The notes beneath the pieces are model-generated. The model saw only the letters and a list, made by a program, of their open reading frames with translations, had not been told where the DNA came from and ran no database searches. From contig JAGYMJ010000612.1 of the NCBI GenBank assembly GCA_018400625.1, forward strand, positions 1-6,248: a stretch of 6,248 bases of DNA. Reading direction: 5' to 3'. The stretch is from Planctomycetota bacterium. Its GTDB lineage: Bacteria > Planctomycetota > Brocadiia > SM23-32. This document shows, piece after piece, positions 1 through 6,025 of the stretch. Position 1 is the first letter of the stretch. Every line of letters starts with the position of its first letter. Made by a program: the position numbers and the translations under genes.

Positions 1-22
1 CCACCGGCACAGGGCACGGTGG
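1..22. repeat. Inverted repeat downstream of murE
   Basis: CCACCG (1-6) and CGGTGG (17-22) are complementary around a 10-nt loop. If murE were the last gene this could be part of a terminator, but any T tail would lie outside the window. Confidence 0.25.
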
Positions 23-58
23 TGATGTTACGGGGTTCACTGAGAACTTACCATCCAT
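1..58 (-). CDS. Possible start of the next dcw gene, partial (murF expected)
   Basis: An ATG at 58 begins 20 bp after the murE stop and its frame stays open to the window edge for 19 codons (MDGKFSVNPV... ending in a Pro/Val-rich stretch). In most dcw clusters murF follows murE, but these residues show no MurF hallmark and no clear ribosome site precedes the ATG. The same bases contain an inverted repeat (1-22), so the region may be non-coding instead. Confidence 0.2.
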   Translation of the reverse strand, partial: MDGKFSVNPVTSPPCPVPV

Positions 59-78
59 CGATCAAATATCATGAACCA

Positions 79-1611
79 CTAAGCCCTTTTTCGTTTCTTC
101 GCTACCAGCCGTTCCATGACCTGTCGGCAAACAACCCGATCATCAAAAGGCCGTTTGACACCGCCAACATCCTGAAATCTTTCCGCCCCTTTTCCGCAGA
201 CCACAATTACATCCTCACGCGAGTTGGAGGTGGCCAGTGCTTTCTCGATCGCACATCTTCTATCGGGTTCGGTGAAATATCTGCCTCCTGATTTTTTTAT
301 TCCTTCCACAATATCCGCTATGATATTTTCGGTGCTTTCACTGCGGCTGTTATCCGAAGTGATGACCGCCACATCGGCAATAGATGTGGCTATATTGCCC
401 ATTTGGGGCCTCTTTTGTCGTTCTCTGTCTCCGCCGCAGCCAAAAACACAGATTAATTGTCCTTTTGTCAGCGGGCGAAGAGTTTTCAGAATTTTCTCCA
501 TTGCATCGGGCGTGTGGGCATAATCAACAAAAAAAGGCGGAATATCTTTCGATGAATCGGAGTGCAGTTTTTCGAGACGCCCGGGCACCCCGGAAAATTT
601 TTCAAGAGCATCTTTTACGACTTCTCCACTCATTCCGCTCGCGAACCCGACAGTAGCGGCGGCAAGTATGTTTTCGCAATTAAAATCACCGACGAGCCGT
701 GAATTGACCGCGTATTTTTCCAGGGGGGTTCTAATTACCATATACGTGCCTTTAACGCTCTTTTCCTGTTCAACAAGCTTCACATCGGCAATATTATTGA
801 TGCCGTAGGTTAACACGGAAGCTTTTGTTGCTCGCGCGTAACGTTTCCAAACCGGACTGTCGGCGTTGAGGACGGCCACCGCATCCGGTGATAATTGTTT
901 GAAAAGTATCCCTTTGGCGCGAATATATTCTTCGATAGTCCCGTGAAAATCCAGATGGTCTTCGGTGACATTTGTCAGCACGCCGATGTCGAAAGGAACG
1001 TGTGCAACCCGCTTGTGAACAAGAGAATGGCTGCTGACCTCCATGACGGAATGCGTGATGTTTCCCTGGCTCATCTCACGCAGCATGGAATGGAGCGGCA
1101 GCGGATGAGGCGTGGTCTGATTTGCTTCAATACTTTGCAGCCCCAGCTCGTATCGCAGTGTGCCCAGCAGCCCCGCCTTGATCCCGGCTTCTTTCAAAAT
1201 AGCATGGATTAAGTGGGTCGTTGTGGTTTTCCCATCGGTACCCGTTACTCCTATCGATTTCAAATCGGTATCAAGCGTTCCATAAAATTGCGCAGCGACC
1301 GCACTCAGTGCGAATCTGGAATCTTCGGCGCGAATTACCGGGCACGAGGGCATTGATTCGGGAAGTTCTTCACACAACAGAGCGAAAGCTCCGCGTCGCA
1401 CCGCGTCCGGAATGAAATCATGCCCGTCACATTCTTCCCCGTCAACAGCGATAAACAATGAGCCGGGCTGAACCTGGCGGGAATCATCGGTCACCGAACT
1501 GATCGCCCGGTTCGCCCAGTTGAAACTTTCGCAGTCAGGAAGCGGACGTAGAAGTTTTTCTAAGCAGCACCCCGCCTGCATATCTTTTGTCGCTTTATTT
1601 TTAATTAACAT
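79..1611 (-). CDS. murE: UDP-N-acetylmuramoyl-L-alanyl-D-glutamate ligase, probably meso-diaminopimelate adding (MurE)
   Basis: Cytoplasmic Mur ligase that uses ATP to add the third stem-peptide residue to UDP-MurNAc-L-Ala-D-Glu. The 510-residue length is normal for MurE. Visible in order: N-terminal substrate domain with DSRQVQPGSLFIA (43-55), P-loop GTDGKTT (124-130), QTTPHPL (165-171), MEVSSHSL (190-197), RAKGILF (231-237) whose Lys corresponds to the carbamylated lysine of the family, GVPGRLE (341-347), DYAHTPDA (363-370), GCGGDRERQKRP (391-402), and the amino-acid pocket segments DNSR (420-423) and GKGAE (473-477). The usual mDAP motif is DNPR and the usual second segment GKGHE, so Pro and His are replaced while Arg and Glu remain. 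The start chosen is the ATG at 1611, preceded by AAAGGA with a 7-nt spacer; the frame stays open to 1821 but that part lies inside ftsI. It overlaps the ftsI stop by 11 bp. The stop is TAG. Identity is certain; the substrate (mDAP rather than Lys) is inferred from the Arg. Confidence 0.96.
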   Translation of the reverse strand: MLIKNKATKDMQAGCCLEKLLRPLPDCESFNWANRAISSVTDDSRQVQPGSLFIAVDGEECDGHDFIPDAVRRGAFALLCEELPESMPSCPVIRAEDSRFALSAVAAQFYGTLDTDLKSIGVTGTDGKTTTTHLIHAILKEAGIKAGLLGTLRYELGLQSIEANQTTPHPLPLHSMLREMSQGNITHSVMEVSSHSLVHKRVAHVPFDIGVLTNVTEDHLDFHGTIEEYIRAKGILFKQLSPDAVAVLNADSPVWKRYARATKASVLTYGINNIADVKLVEQEKSVKGTYMVIRTPLEKYAVNSRLVGDFNCENILAAATVGFASGMSGEVVKDALEKFSGVPGRLEKLHSDSSKDIPPFFVDYAHTPDAMEKILKTLRPLTKGQLICVFGCGGDRERQKRPQMGNIATSIADVAVITSDNSRSESTENIIADIVEGIKKSGGRYFTEPDRRCAIEKALATSNSREDVIVVCGKGAERFQDVGGVKRPFDDRVVCRQVMERLVAKKRKRA

Positions 1612-3340
1612 TTTCTTTTCCTTTTGCCATAAAATCCCTGGAGATATTTGGTGGTACGTTAAGGTAGGCCAGCGTGTCGCGTACAATCTCCTTAAATGCA
1701 GGGCCTGCAACAGTTCCGCCGTAATAACCGCCTTTAGTGGGCACTTTAAGCGATACAAGCACAACAATTTTCGGGTCATCAACCGGGGCAACGCCGACAA
1801 AAGTGCTGATGTATCGGTCACGGCTGTATCCTCCGCCTTCTTTGCTCATGAGGGTGCCGGTTCCGGTTTTACCACCAACTCTGTATTCTTTGACGTCCGC
1901 TCTGGTTCCGGTGCCTTCTTTTACCACACGTTCCATCATAGCGAGCACTTTTTTCGCTGTATTTTCGCTTACGGCCCGCCGTATCTCTTTCGTTTCATTT
2001 TCAAATATTTTCCCTTCCGTAACAGGGTCATAGATTTTACCGATTAAGGTCGGCTGAACGAGCATGCCGTCATTGGCCAGGGCGGCATATGAACAGGCAA
2101 GAGCAAGGGCATTGACGCTAAGCTCCTGCCCGAACGCAATGCTTATAAGACTATGGTCGTTCCATTGGGAAATTGGACGCATAATGCCGACACTTTCGCC
2201 TCCAAGTTCAATACCGGTCAGTTCCCCGAACCCGAAACGCCGCAGGCCCCACCAGAATCTTTCCGTTCCCGTTTTCAGTCCGATTTGCGAAACACCAATG
2301 TTGCTTGAGTAAGTAATTATTTCACTGACCGTCAGTTCTCCATGCCCCCTGACATCGCTTATCCTGCGTCGGCCATATCGCCATTCTCCCTGATGGCAAT
2401 CAAATTCCGTGTCGGGCTCAACAACGTTTTCTTCTAAGGCGATAGCGGCCGTGATGGGCTTCAGTACCGATCCGTACTCATAGGTATCGGCCAGGATGCG
2501 GTTGCGCCGACTGGAATAGGGGCTGGAAGCAGGTGCACCGGGGTCGAAATCGGGCCAGTTGACCATAGAAAGGACCTCGCCGTTTCGCACATCCATAACA
2601 AGCGCCCAGGCGGCTTCGGGTTCATGCCGTTCGACCTGACGCACCAGAGCATTGCGTGTTATGCTCTGAATATATGCGTCTATAGTGAGGTAAATGTCAT
2701 ACCCTTTTTCACGCTGGTTTTGCAGTGGCGAATCGGTGCGGATTTGCCTTTCGCCGCTGAGAATTTCGTTGAAACGGGCCTCCACTCCTTCTAAACCTCT
2801 GCCGTCGATATCAGTAAAGCCGACGACATGTGATAAAAGGCTGCCGAAGGGATGGAAACGCTTGTATTCCCTGCGCAGATGGATACCTTTTAGCTCAAGC
2901 GCCCTTACCCATTCTGCTCTTGAATCCGATACCTGCCGTTTAATCCAGGAAAAGCGGCGATTAGTCTGCAACAGTTTCCTGGATGTATGGTTGATATCCA
3001 CGTCCAGAATTCTTGACAGAATACGTGCGGTTTCCAGAGGCGATTGAACTTCGGGTGGGTCGGCAAAAACACTCCAGCGGGGAATGCTTGTCGCAAGGAA
3101 TCTCCCCTCCCGATCATATATTGCTCCCCTCTTTATCCGGTGCTCAGGAGACGGGCGATAAAGTGTTGCTAAACGCGTGTACTGATGAGGATCATCAAAT
3201 TGAAGCTTTGACAACCGGAAAATCAGTGCAGATAGTATGAGGGATAAAATTACAGCACCAACCACAGCTCTGCGGTAAGCCCTGGGCGAATTTATAATTT
3301 TATCTCTCAAAGATTGATCATCACCTTGCTGCATCTTCAT
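1601..3340 (-). CDS. ftsI: Peptidoglycan D,D-transpeptidase FtsI (class B penicillin-binding protein, PBP3-like)
   Basis: Septal peptidoglycan cross-linking enzyme anchored in the inner membrane with its catalytic domain in the periplasm. The 579-residue form has a short basic cytoplasmic N-terminus, one membrane segment at about 24-45, the class B N-terminal box KRGAIYDREGRFLA (70-83), a dimerisation/pedestal region, then the transpeptidase domain with the three penicillin-binding motifs: SVLK (Ser291 nucleophile, Lys294), SSN (345-347) and KTGT (491-494). No PASTA repeats follow, which separates it from Gram-positive PBP2x/SpoVD types. The box before the active serine reads YEYGS where EPGS is usual. 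Start: the frame extends to a TTG at 3382 without a ribosome site; the ATG at 3340 has AGGTGA directly upstream, and a second ATG at 3334 is possible. With the 3340 start it overlaps ftsL by 20 bp, which suggests translational coupling; it overlaps murE by 11 bp at the other end. Position after mraZ-rsmH-ftsL supports the division-specific assignment. Confidence 0.95.
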   Translation of the reverse strand: MKMQQGDDQSLRDKIINSPRAYRRAVVGAVILSLILSALIFRLSKLQFDDPHQYTRLATLYRPSPEHRIKRGAIYDREGRFLATSIPRWSVFADPPEVQSPLETARILSRILDVDINHTSRKLLQTNRRFSWIKRQVSDSRAEWVRALELKGIHLRREYKRFHPFGSLLSHVVGFTDIDGRGLEGVEARFNEILSGERQIRTDSPLQNQREKGYDIYLTIDAYIQSITRNALVRQVERHEPEAAWALVMDVRNGEVLSMVNWPDFDPGAPASSPYSSRRNRILADTYEYGSVLKPITAAIALEENVVEPDTEFDCHQGEWRYGRRRISDVRGHGELTVSEIITYSSNIGVSQIGLKTGTERFWWGLRRFGFGELTGIELGGESVGIMRPISQWNDHSLISIAFGQELSVNALALACSYAALANDGMLVQPTLIGKIYDPVTEGKIFENETKEIRRAVSENTAKKVLAMMERVVKEGTGTRADVKEYRVGGKTGTGTLMSKEGGGYSRDRYISTFVGVAPVDDPKIVVLVSLKVPTKGGYYGGTVAGPAFKEIVRDTLAYLNVPPNISRDFMAKGKENVN

Positions 3341-3665
3341 TATCACCTGAATGCAATTTTCCCATTCGTTCAAAACTTTCAAGACGATCCATTAAAGCCA
3401 TGTTTCTGTGCAACAGATTCAGCCGGGGGCGGGGGCGTCCCAGCCCCACATTCATGTTTTCTACTATCTGAATAATTCGCTGCGGACTCTGTAGTCTGGC
3501 GACCTGTGCGCCAAGCACCTCGACTTCGGCGGTGCGGGTATCTTGTATAGCGATCATTTCCTGCAATCTGCGGCTTTCCTGACGAACCCTTGTTTCCTGC
3601 CATGCAACGCATAATATAAGAGCAGAAAGGATACAAAGAACAAATATTATTCTTAAAAGTGCCAT
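3321..3665 (-). CDS. ftsL: FtsL-like cell division protein (small bitopic membrane protein)
   Basis: A 114-residue protein with one hydrophobic N-terminal segment (about residues 4-21), no signal cleavage site that I can see, then a charged helical stretch with coiled-coil character (about 24-58, rich in Arg, Gln, Glu and spaced Leu/Val/Ile). It ends in a segment RLQSPQRIIQIVENMNVGL (57-75) that matches the pattern of FtsL proteins, where a Pro/Arg-Ile helix leads into an LG(M/L) turn. FtsL normally forms a complex with FtsB and FtsQ that activates FtsW-FtsI. Sequence conservation in this family is very low, so the call rests on topology, size and position between rsmH and ftsI, the usual ftsL site. 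Start: the frame extends to a GTG at 3677, but GGTGGA with a 7-nt spacer places the start at the ATG at 3665, leaving 22 bp after rsmH. The tail after residue 80 is polar with no recognised domain. Confidence 0.8.
   Translation of the reverse strand: MALLRIIFVLCILSALILCVAWQETRVRQESRRLQEMIAIQDTRTAEVEVLGAQVARLQSPQRIIQIVENMNVGLGRPRPRLNLLHRNMALMDRLESFERMGKLHSGDNEDAAR
3343..3348 (-). promoter_or_regulatory. Ribosome binding site deciding the ftsI start
   Basis: AGGTGA lies just upstream of the ATG at 3340 (AGG is followed by TGATA and then ATG) and sits inside the 3' end of ftsL. It favours the ATG at 3340 over the TTG at 3382, which has no purine-rich site before it. Confidence 0.7.
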
Positions 3666-3672
3666 GTCACAT

Positions 3673-3678
3673 TCCACC
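3673..3678 (-). promoter_or_regulatory. Ribosome binding site deciding the ftsL start
   Basis: GGTGGA lies 7 nt before the ATG at 3665. The alternative GTG start at 3677 falls inside this same hexamer and has only AT-rich sequence upstream, so the shorter ftsL form is preferred. Confidence 0.65.
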
Positions 3679-3687
3679 GTTTAATTT

Positions 3688-4626
3688 TCACGTTTTCACC
3701 TTGATCCTTGCGACGCGTAACTGTGCAGACCTTGCCCTCGGGTTTTCAGACACTTCCTGATCGCACGGCATAAGTGGTTTTTTTGTAATAAGTCCAAGCA
3801 CTCCATTTTTTTCTTGCCTCCGCCATGCATGTTTCACTCTTCTTGCTTCCAGGCTATGATAAGTAATAATGGCGACCTTTCCGTCCAAAGCAGCGAGCCG
3901 GGGAATAAGTTCCAGCAACCTGTCCAACTCATCCAGTTCCGCATTGACATAAATCCGCAATGCCATAAAGATGCGAGTGGCCGGATGTATCCGCCATTTT
4001 CGACCTCTGGAGCGCGCTGCATATATTTTTTCAGCGATTTTCGCCAATTCCCTGGCACTCGATATCGATTCCCGTCGTCGGCGTTGTAATATTTCAGAAG
4101 CAATCTGGCGACTGTAGCGTTCCTGTCCGAGCCGGTAAAAAATGTCGGCCAATTCCCCCTCCGCCTCATTGTTGATCACCTCCGCGGCGCTCCGCCCTGA
4201 AGCAGCATCGAAACGCATGTCCAGATTGGTGTCGGAATCAAACGAAAAACCCCGCGCGGGATTATCCAATTGATGAGTCCCAAGTCCAAGATCGGCGATG
4301 ATGAGATCAAAACCATCGACACCGACCTCTTCAACCACTTGTTCCGCTTCCGAAAAATGCCCGTGAAAAAGCCTTGCCGGGCAGTCCAACTCGCGGTCAA
4401 ACCGATGGCCGGCCACCTTCAGAGCGCTTTCATCGGCGTCCATGCCAACGATTAAGCCGTTTTGCCCGAGATGTTTGCCGATGAGAATTGAATGGCCGCC
4501 GGTGCCCATAGTGACATCCAGCAGCTTTTGGCCGGGACGTGGTGTCAGCAGCTTCACCACTTCAGGGCACATCACCGGTCGATGCAGAATTAACCGCTCG
4601 GTGTCTGGGAGTTTGTTATTTTCCAT
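3688..4626 (-). CDS. rsmH: 16S rRNA (cytosine(1402)-N(4))-methyltransferase RsmH (MraW)
   Basis: S-adenosylmethionine-dependent methyltransferase that modifies C1402 N4 in the 16S rRNA decoding centre; a near-universal bacterial gene found beside mraZ. At 312 residues it has the normal length. Signatures: HRPVMCPEVV near the N-terminus (15-24), the SAM-binding loop LLDVTMGTGGHS (35-46), the acidic strand end GMDADESAL (61-69), ADLGLGTHQLDNPARGFSF (111-129), LDMRFD (135-140), HPATRIFMALRI (214-225), YHSLEARRVK (256-265) and NPRARSAQLRVA (295-306). The family usually has DLGVSS before the QLD; here it is DLGLGTHQLD, a mild substitution. The ATG at 4626 is chosen because the next Met (residue 19) lies inside the conserved HRPV(M/L) block. 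No Shine-Dalgarno sequence is visible before it: the 45 bp after mraZ reads mostly AT with no purine run, so initiation may depend on coupling from mraZ or on a leader-independent mode. Confidence 0.97.
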   Translation of the reverse strand: MENNKLPDTERLILHRPVMCPEVVKLLTPRPGQKLLDVTMGTGGHSILIGKHLGQNGLIVGMDADESALKVAGHRFDRELDCPARLFHGHFSEAEQVVEEVGVDGFDLIIADLGLGTHQLDNPARGFSFDSDTNLDMRFDAASGRSAAEVINNEAEGELADIFYRLGQERYSRQIASEILQRRRRESISSARELAKIAEKIYAARSRGRKWRIHPATRIFMALRIYVNAELDELDRLLELIPRLAALDGKVAIITYHSLEARRVKHAWRRQEKNGVLGLITKKPLMPCDQEVSENPRARSAQLRVARIKVKT

Positions 4627-4671
4627 AACTACATGTAAAAGAACGGGCTATAAAGCTCGACACGATAGATT

Positions 4672-5301
4672 TTATTCATTTGACTCAAGCCCACCGTCAT
4701 GACAATCGGGTGGCGCAGGAGTTTGTGTTTCGACAGGATCGAGCACATCAGGGGCGGTATCTTCAAAAGCTTCACGTCCGCCGGCTTGCAAGTCTTCAGC
4801 AGAGTCATCGCTTGTAATTGAAAGCCACAAGTTATGTGCAATTACGATGATACGCTTATTTTCTTCGTTAAGTTCTGCATGATCTTGCAGGTGTGCCGGG
4901 ATTTGCAGGCGATTTTGTTTGTCGACCTCGACAAACTCCATCATGCTGTAAAAATAATCACGAGCAGCGCGCAGGCGTGCCTTTTCGACCCCCGGGGGAG
5001 GCGACTCAAACCTTTCAATAGCCACCTGTATGTTCTGCGCGGGGTAAAGGAAAATGCGCTTTTCAGTGCCCGGGACGAAATAAAATGCGGGCTTCTGGAT
5101 AGCCGCCGGCGAAAGATTTGAATGGGCGCTCACGCGCCCCATCTCCACAGCTATGGCGTTGGCAAGCTGGTCGGGCAGACGGAACCGCATCCGTTCATCT
5201 AAACTCAACTCTACCCTGTGCCCGAAAACATGCACTAAATCCCTGCGCATGGCATCGCCGGCATGTTGATTATCATCCTTTGAGGATAGGTTCTGAGTCA
5301 T
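4672..5301 (-). CDS. mraZ: Transcriptional regulator MraZ, divergent with extended C-terminus
   Basis: DNA-binding protein with two AbrB-type swapped-hairpin halves that in other bacteria represses its own dcw operon. Both copies of the family DxxxR signature are present: DERMR (35-39) within ELSLDERMRFRLPDQL (31-46), and DKQNR (127-131) within FVEVDKQNRLQIPAHL (123-138). The residue before the Arg is normally Gly (DxKGR); here it is Met and Asn. The protein is 209 residues, against about 140-150 for typical MraZ. The extra length is a polar N-terminus of about 25 residues, a longer linker between the halves, and an acidic, Pro-rich tail (163-209) with no recognisable domain. Start: an ATG at 5316 is in frame, but GAGG with a 6-nt A spacer points to the ATG at 5301. 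It is first in the operon, 45 bp before rsmH, and a consensus promoter lies about 190 bp upstream. Motifs and position together make the call safe; DNA specificity is unknown. Confidence 0.9.
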   Translation of the reverse strand: MTQNLSSKDDNQHAGDAMRRDLVHVFGHRVELSLDERMRFRLPDQLANAIAVEMGRVSAHSNLSPAAIQKPAFYFVPGTEKRIFLYPAQNIQVAIERFESPPPGVEKARLRAARDYFYSMMEFVEVDKQNRLQIPAHLQDHAELNEENKRIIVIAHNLWLSITSDDSAEDLQAGGREAFEDTAPDVLDPVETQTPAPPDCHDGGLESNE

Positions 5302-5307
5302 TTTTTT

Positions 5308-5311
5308 CCTC
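5308..5311 (-). promoter_or_regulatory. Ribosome binding site deciding the mraZ start
   Basis: GAGG (within AAGAGG) followed by six A residues and then ATG at 5301 is a good Shine-Dalgarno arrangement. The upstream in-frame ATG at 5316 has only a weak GG before it and would place this purine run inside codons 2 and 3. Confidence 0.7.
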
Positions 5312-5362
5312 TTCATTATTTACCATGCAAAATACGACTCCAACGCCCATTTTTGTCGATTT

Positions 5363-5396
5363 CCCTCCATTGCCCTTTGATACTTGTTATTTCCCC
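5363..5396 (-). promoter_or_regulatory. Possible MraZ operator: phased GGG triplets in the mraZ leader
   Basis: On the minus strand GGG occurs at 5395-5393 (inside GGGG, 5396-5393), 5375-5373 and 5365-5363, that is at offsets of exactly 20 and 10 bp. The last two sit in near-repeats AAAGGGCAAT and GGAGGGAAAT. A further TGGGC at 5349-5345 is out of phase. MraZ of Escherichia coli binds TGGGN direct repeats with 5-nt spacers (10-bp period) upstream of mraZ, so position and period fit autoregulation, although only one in-phase copy has the T. These sites fall inside the predicted leader rather than over the promoter. Binding is inferred only. Confidence 0.35.
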
Positions 5397-5495
5397 AAAC
5401 AAAACGCTATAAATAAAAAAGTTTTGACCTTTCTCTCTTATTTATATACTTATAAAACAAATATCACTTAATAAATAGCTACTAATATACTAATA

Positions 5496-5523
5496 ATTAT
5501 ATTCAACAGGGGATCTTTGTCAA
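5496..5523 (-). promoter_or_regulatory. Consensus sigma70-type promoter for the mraZ operon
   Basis: Minus-strand TTGACA (5523-5518), a 16-bp spacer (5517-5502) and TATAAT (5501-5496): both hexamers match the consensus exactly. Transcription would begin near 5488-5490 and proceed into mraZ, giving a leader of roughly 190 nt. The surroundings are very AT-rich, which makes stray -10 boxes common, but a perfect pair at acceptable spacing in the correct orientation before the first gene is unlikely to be chance. Confidence 0.75.
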
Positions 5524-5584
5524 AGAACAGGTGGGTTATTTTCCTGGAATAAATCATGAAAAAAACGGCCTTTGACGCCATGAC

Positions 5585-5601
5585 TACTACATGTTGTGGT
5601 A
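5585..5601. promoter_or_regulatory. Operator-like imperfect palindrome upstream of the mraZ promoter
   Basis: TACTACA, three bases, TGTGGTA: six of seven arm positions are complementary. It lies about 62 bp upstream of the -35 box. Dyads of this size are typical of dimeric regulator sites but also arise by chance; nothing identifies a protein. Confidence 0.2.
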
Positions 5602-5634
5602 TATCTTTTCAGTATGTCCACATATAGTCAATAA

Positions 5635-5710
5635 GCAAAAAAAATTTTTTGCAAAAAAATACAATATTTCTGTAATTTATGCGCAAAAAAATAGCCTCTT
5701 TTGCAAAAAA
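5635..5710 (+). repeat. Four GCAAAAAA A-tract direct repeats
   Basis: GCAAAAAA occurs at 5635, 5651, 5683 and 5703, with A-runs of 8, 7, 7 and 6. The first is followed by T6 and GC, giving a near-palindrome GC-A8-T6-GC at 5635-5652. Centre-to-centre distances are about 15.5, 32 and 19.5 bp, partly in step with the helix turn, so intrinsic bending is possible. The block ends where the sequence becomes GC-rich. No gene is involved. Confidence 0.5.
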
Positions 5711-5768
5711 CCCATTTCCCGCTGATTCCCAACGGTACCCAAATTGAAATGAATACAGGTTCTCAAAC

Positions 5769-5812
5769 GGCACGCCGTCAGCGGGTGGACGGTGGGATGC
5801 TTTCGGCGTGCC
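5769..5812. repeat. Perfect 9-bp inverted repeat (stem-loop 1)
   Basis: Arms GGCACGCCG (5769-5777) and CGGCGTGCC (5804-5812) are exactly complementary around a 26-nt G-rich loop. A third related segment, GCACGCC at 5826-5832, could pair with 5805-5811 instead. There is no T run on either side, so it does not look like an intrinsic terminator. Role unknown. Confidence 0.55.
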
Positions 5813-5818
5813 AACCGC

Positions 5819-5896
5819 TCCCAGCGCACGCCTATCCTCCGCGCAGCGATAAATTTCCAACGCCCCTATTCCAAATTTCAGCGCCGAGCGCTGGGA
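5819..5896. repeat. Perfect 9-bp inverted repeat (stem-loop 2)
   Basis: Arms TCCCAGCGC (5819-5827) and GCGCTGGGA (5888-5896) are exactly complementary with 60 nt between them, starting 6 bp after stem-loop 1. A smaller nested hairpin, CAGCGC-CGA-GCGCTG (5879-5893), competes for the right arm. Function unknown. Confidence 0.5.
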
Positions 5897-6025
5897 TCGG
5901 GAATTCCCCCCCCCGCTGCCGGACGCTTCGCGTTGGTTTTCAGGGCTGGCGAAGGGAGTTGGCGGTGATCTCTGCCCGCACGGACGCCGGCAGCGGTTAC
6001 GCGCGCGAAAAAACGCCCAATGCCC

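Larger units (their letters stand above)
5302..5495 (-). other. AT-rich untranslated leader of the mraZ operon
   Basis: Sequence between the consensus promoter and the mraZ ATG. It is strongly AT-rich at 5400-5495 and becomes G-rich on the transcribed strand at 5340-5400. I see no strong hairpin followed by a T run and no known riboswitch core. Short frames starting at 5370 (16 codons) and 5350 (25 codons, running into mraZ out of frame) have poorly spaced ribosome sites, so they are not called. Confidence 0.55.

Noticed and set aside
1612..1821. 70-codon N-terminal extension of murE
   Set aside because: It lies entirely inside ftsI in another frame, resembles no MurE N-terminus, and a good ribosome site precedes the ATG at 1611.
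3834..4169. 111-codon frame within rsmH, and similar alternative frames inside the other genes
   Set aside because: They lie inside strongly supported genes with conserved motifs in the main frame, and are shadows.
5273..5350. Possible 25-codon leader peptide overlapping the mraZ start
   Set aside because: GGAGGG lies 12 nt before its ATG, too far for good initiation, and the peptide has no run of regulatory codons and no conserved feature.
5424..5456. Divergent plus-strand promoter, TTGACC with TATACT or TATAAA
   Set aside because: Spacers would be 15 or 21 bp, both poor, and no gene follows on that strand.
5556..5627. Short plus-strand frame (MKKTAFDAM...), 23 codons
   Set aside because: Weak ribosome site, no match to a known small protein, and it lies across the operator-like palindrome; no support for translation.
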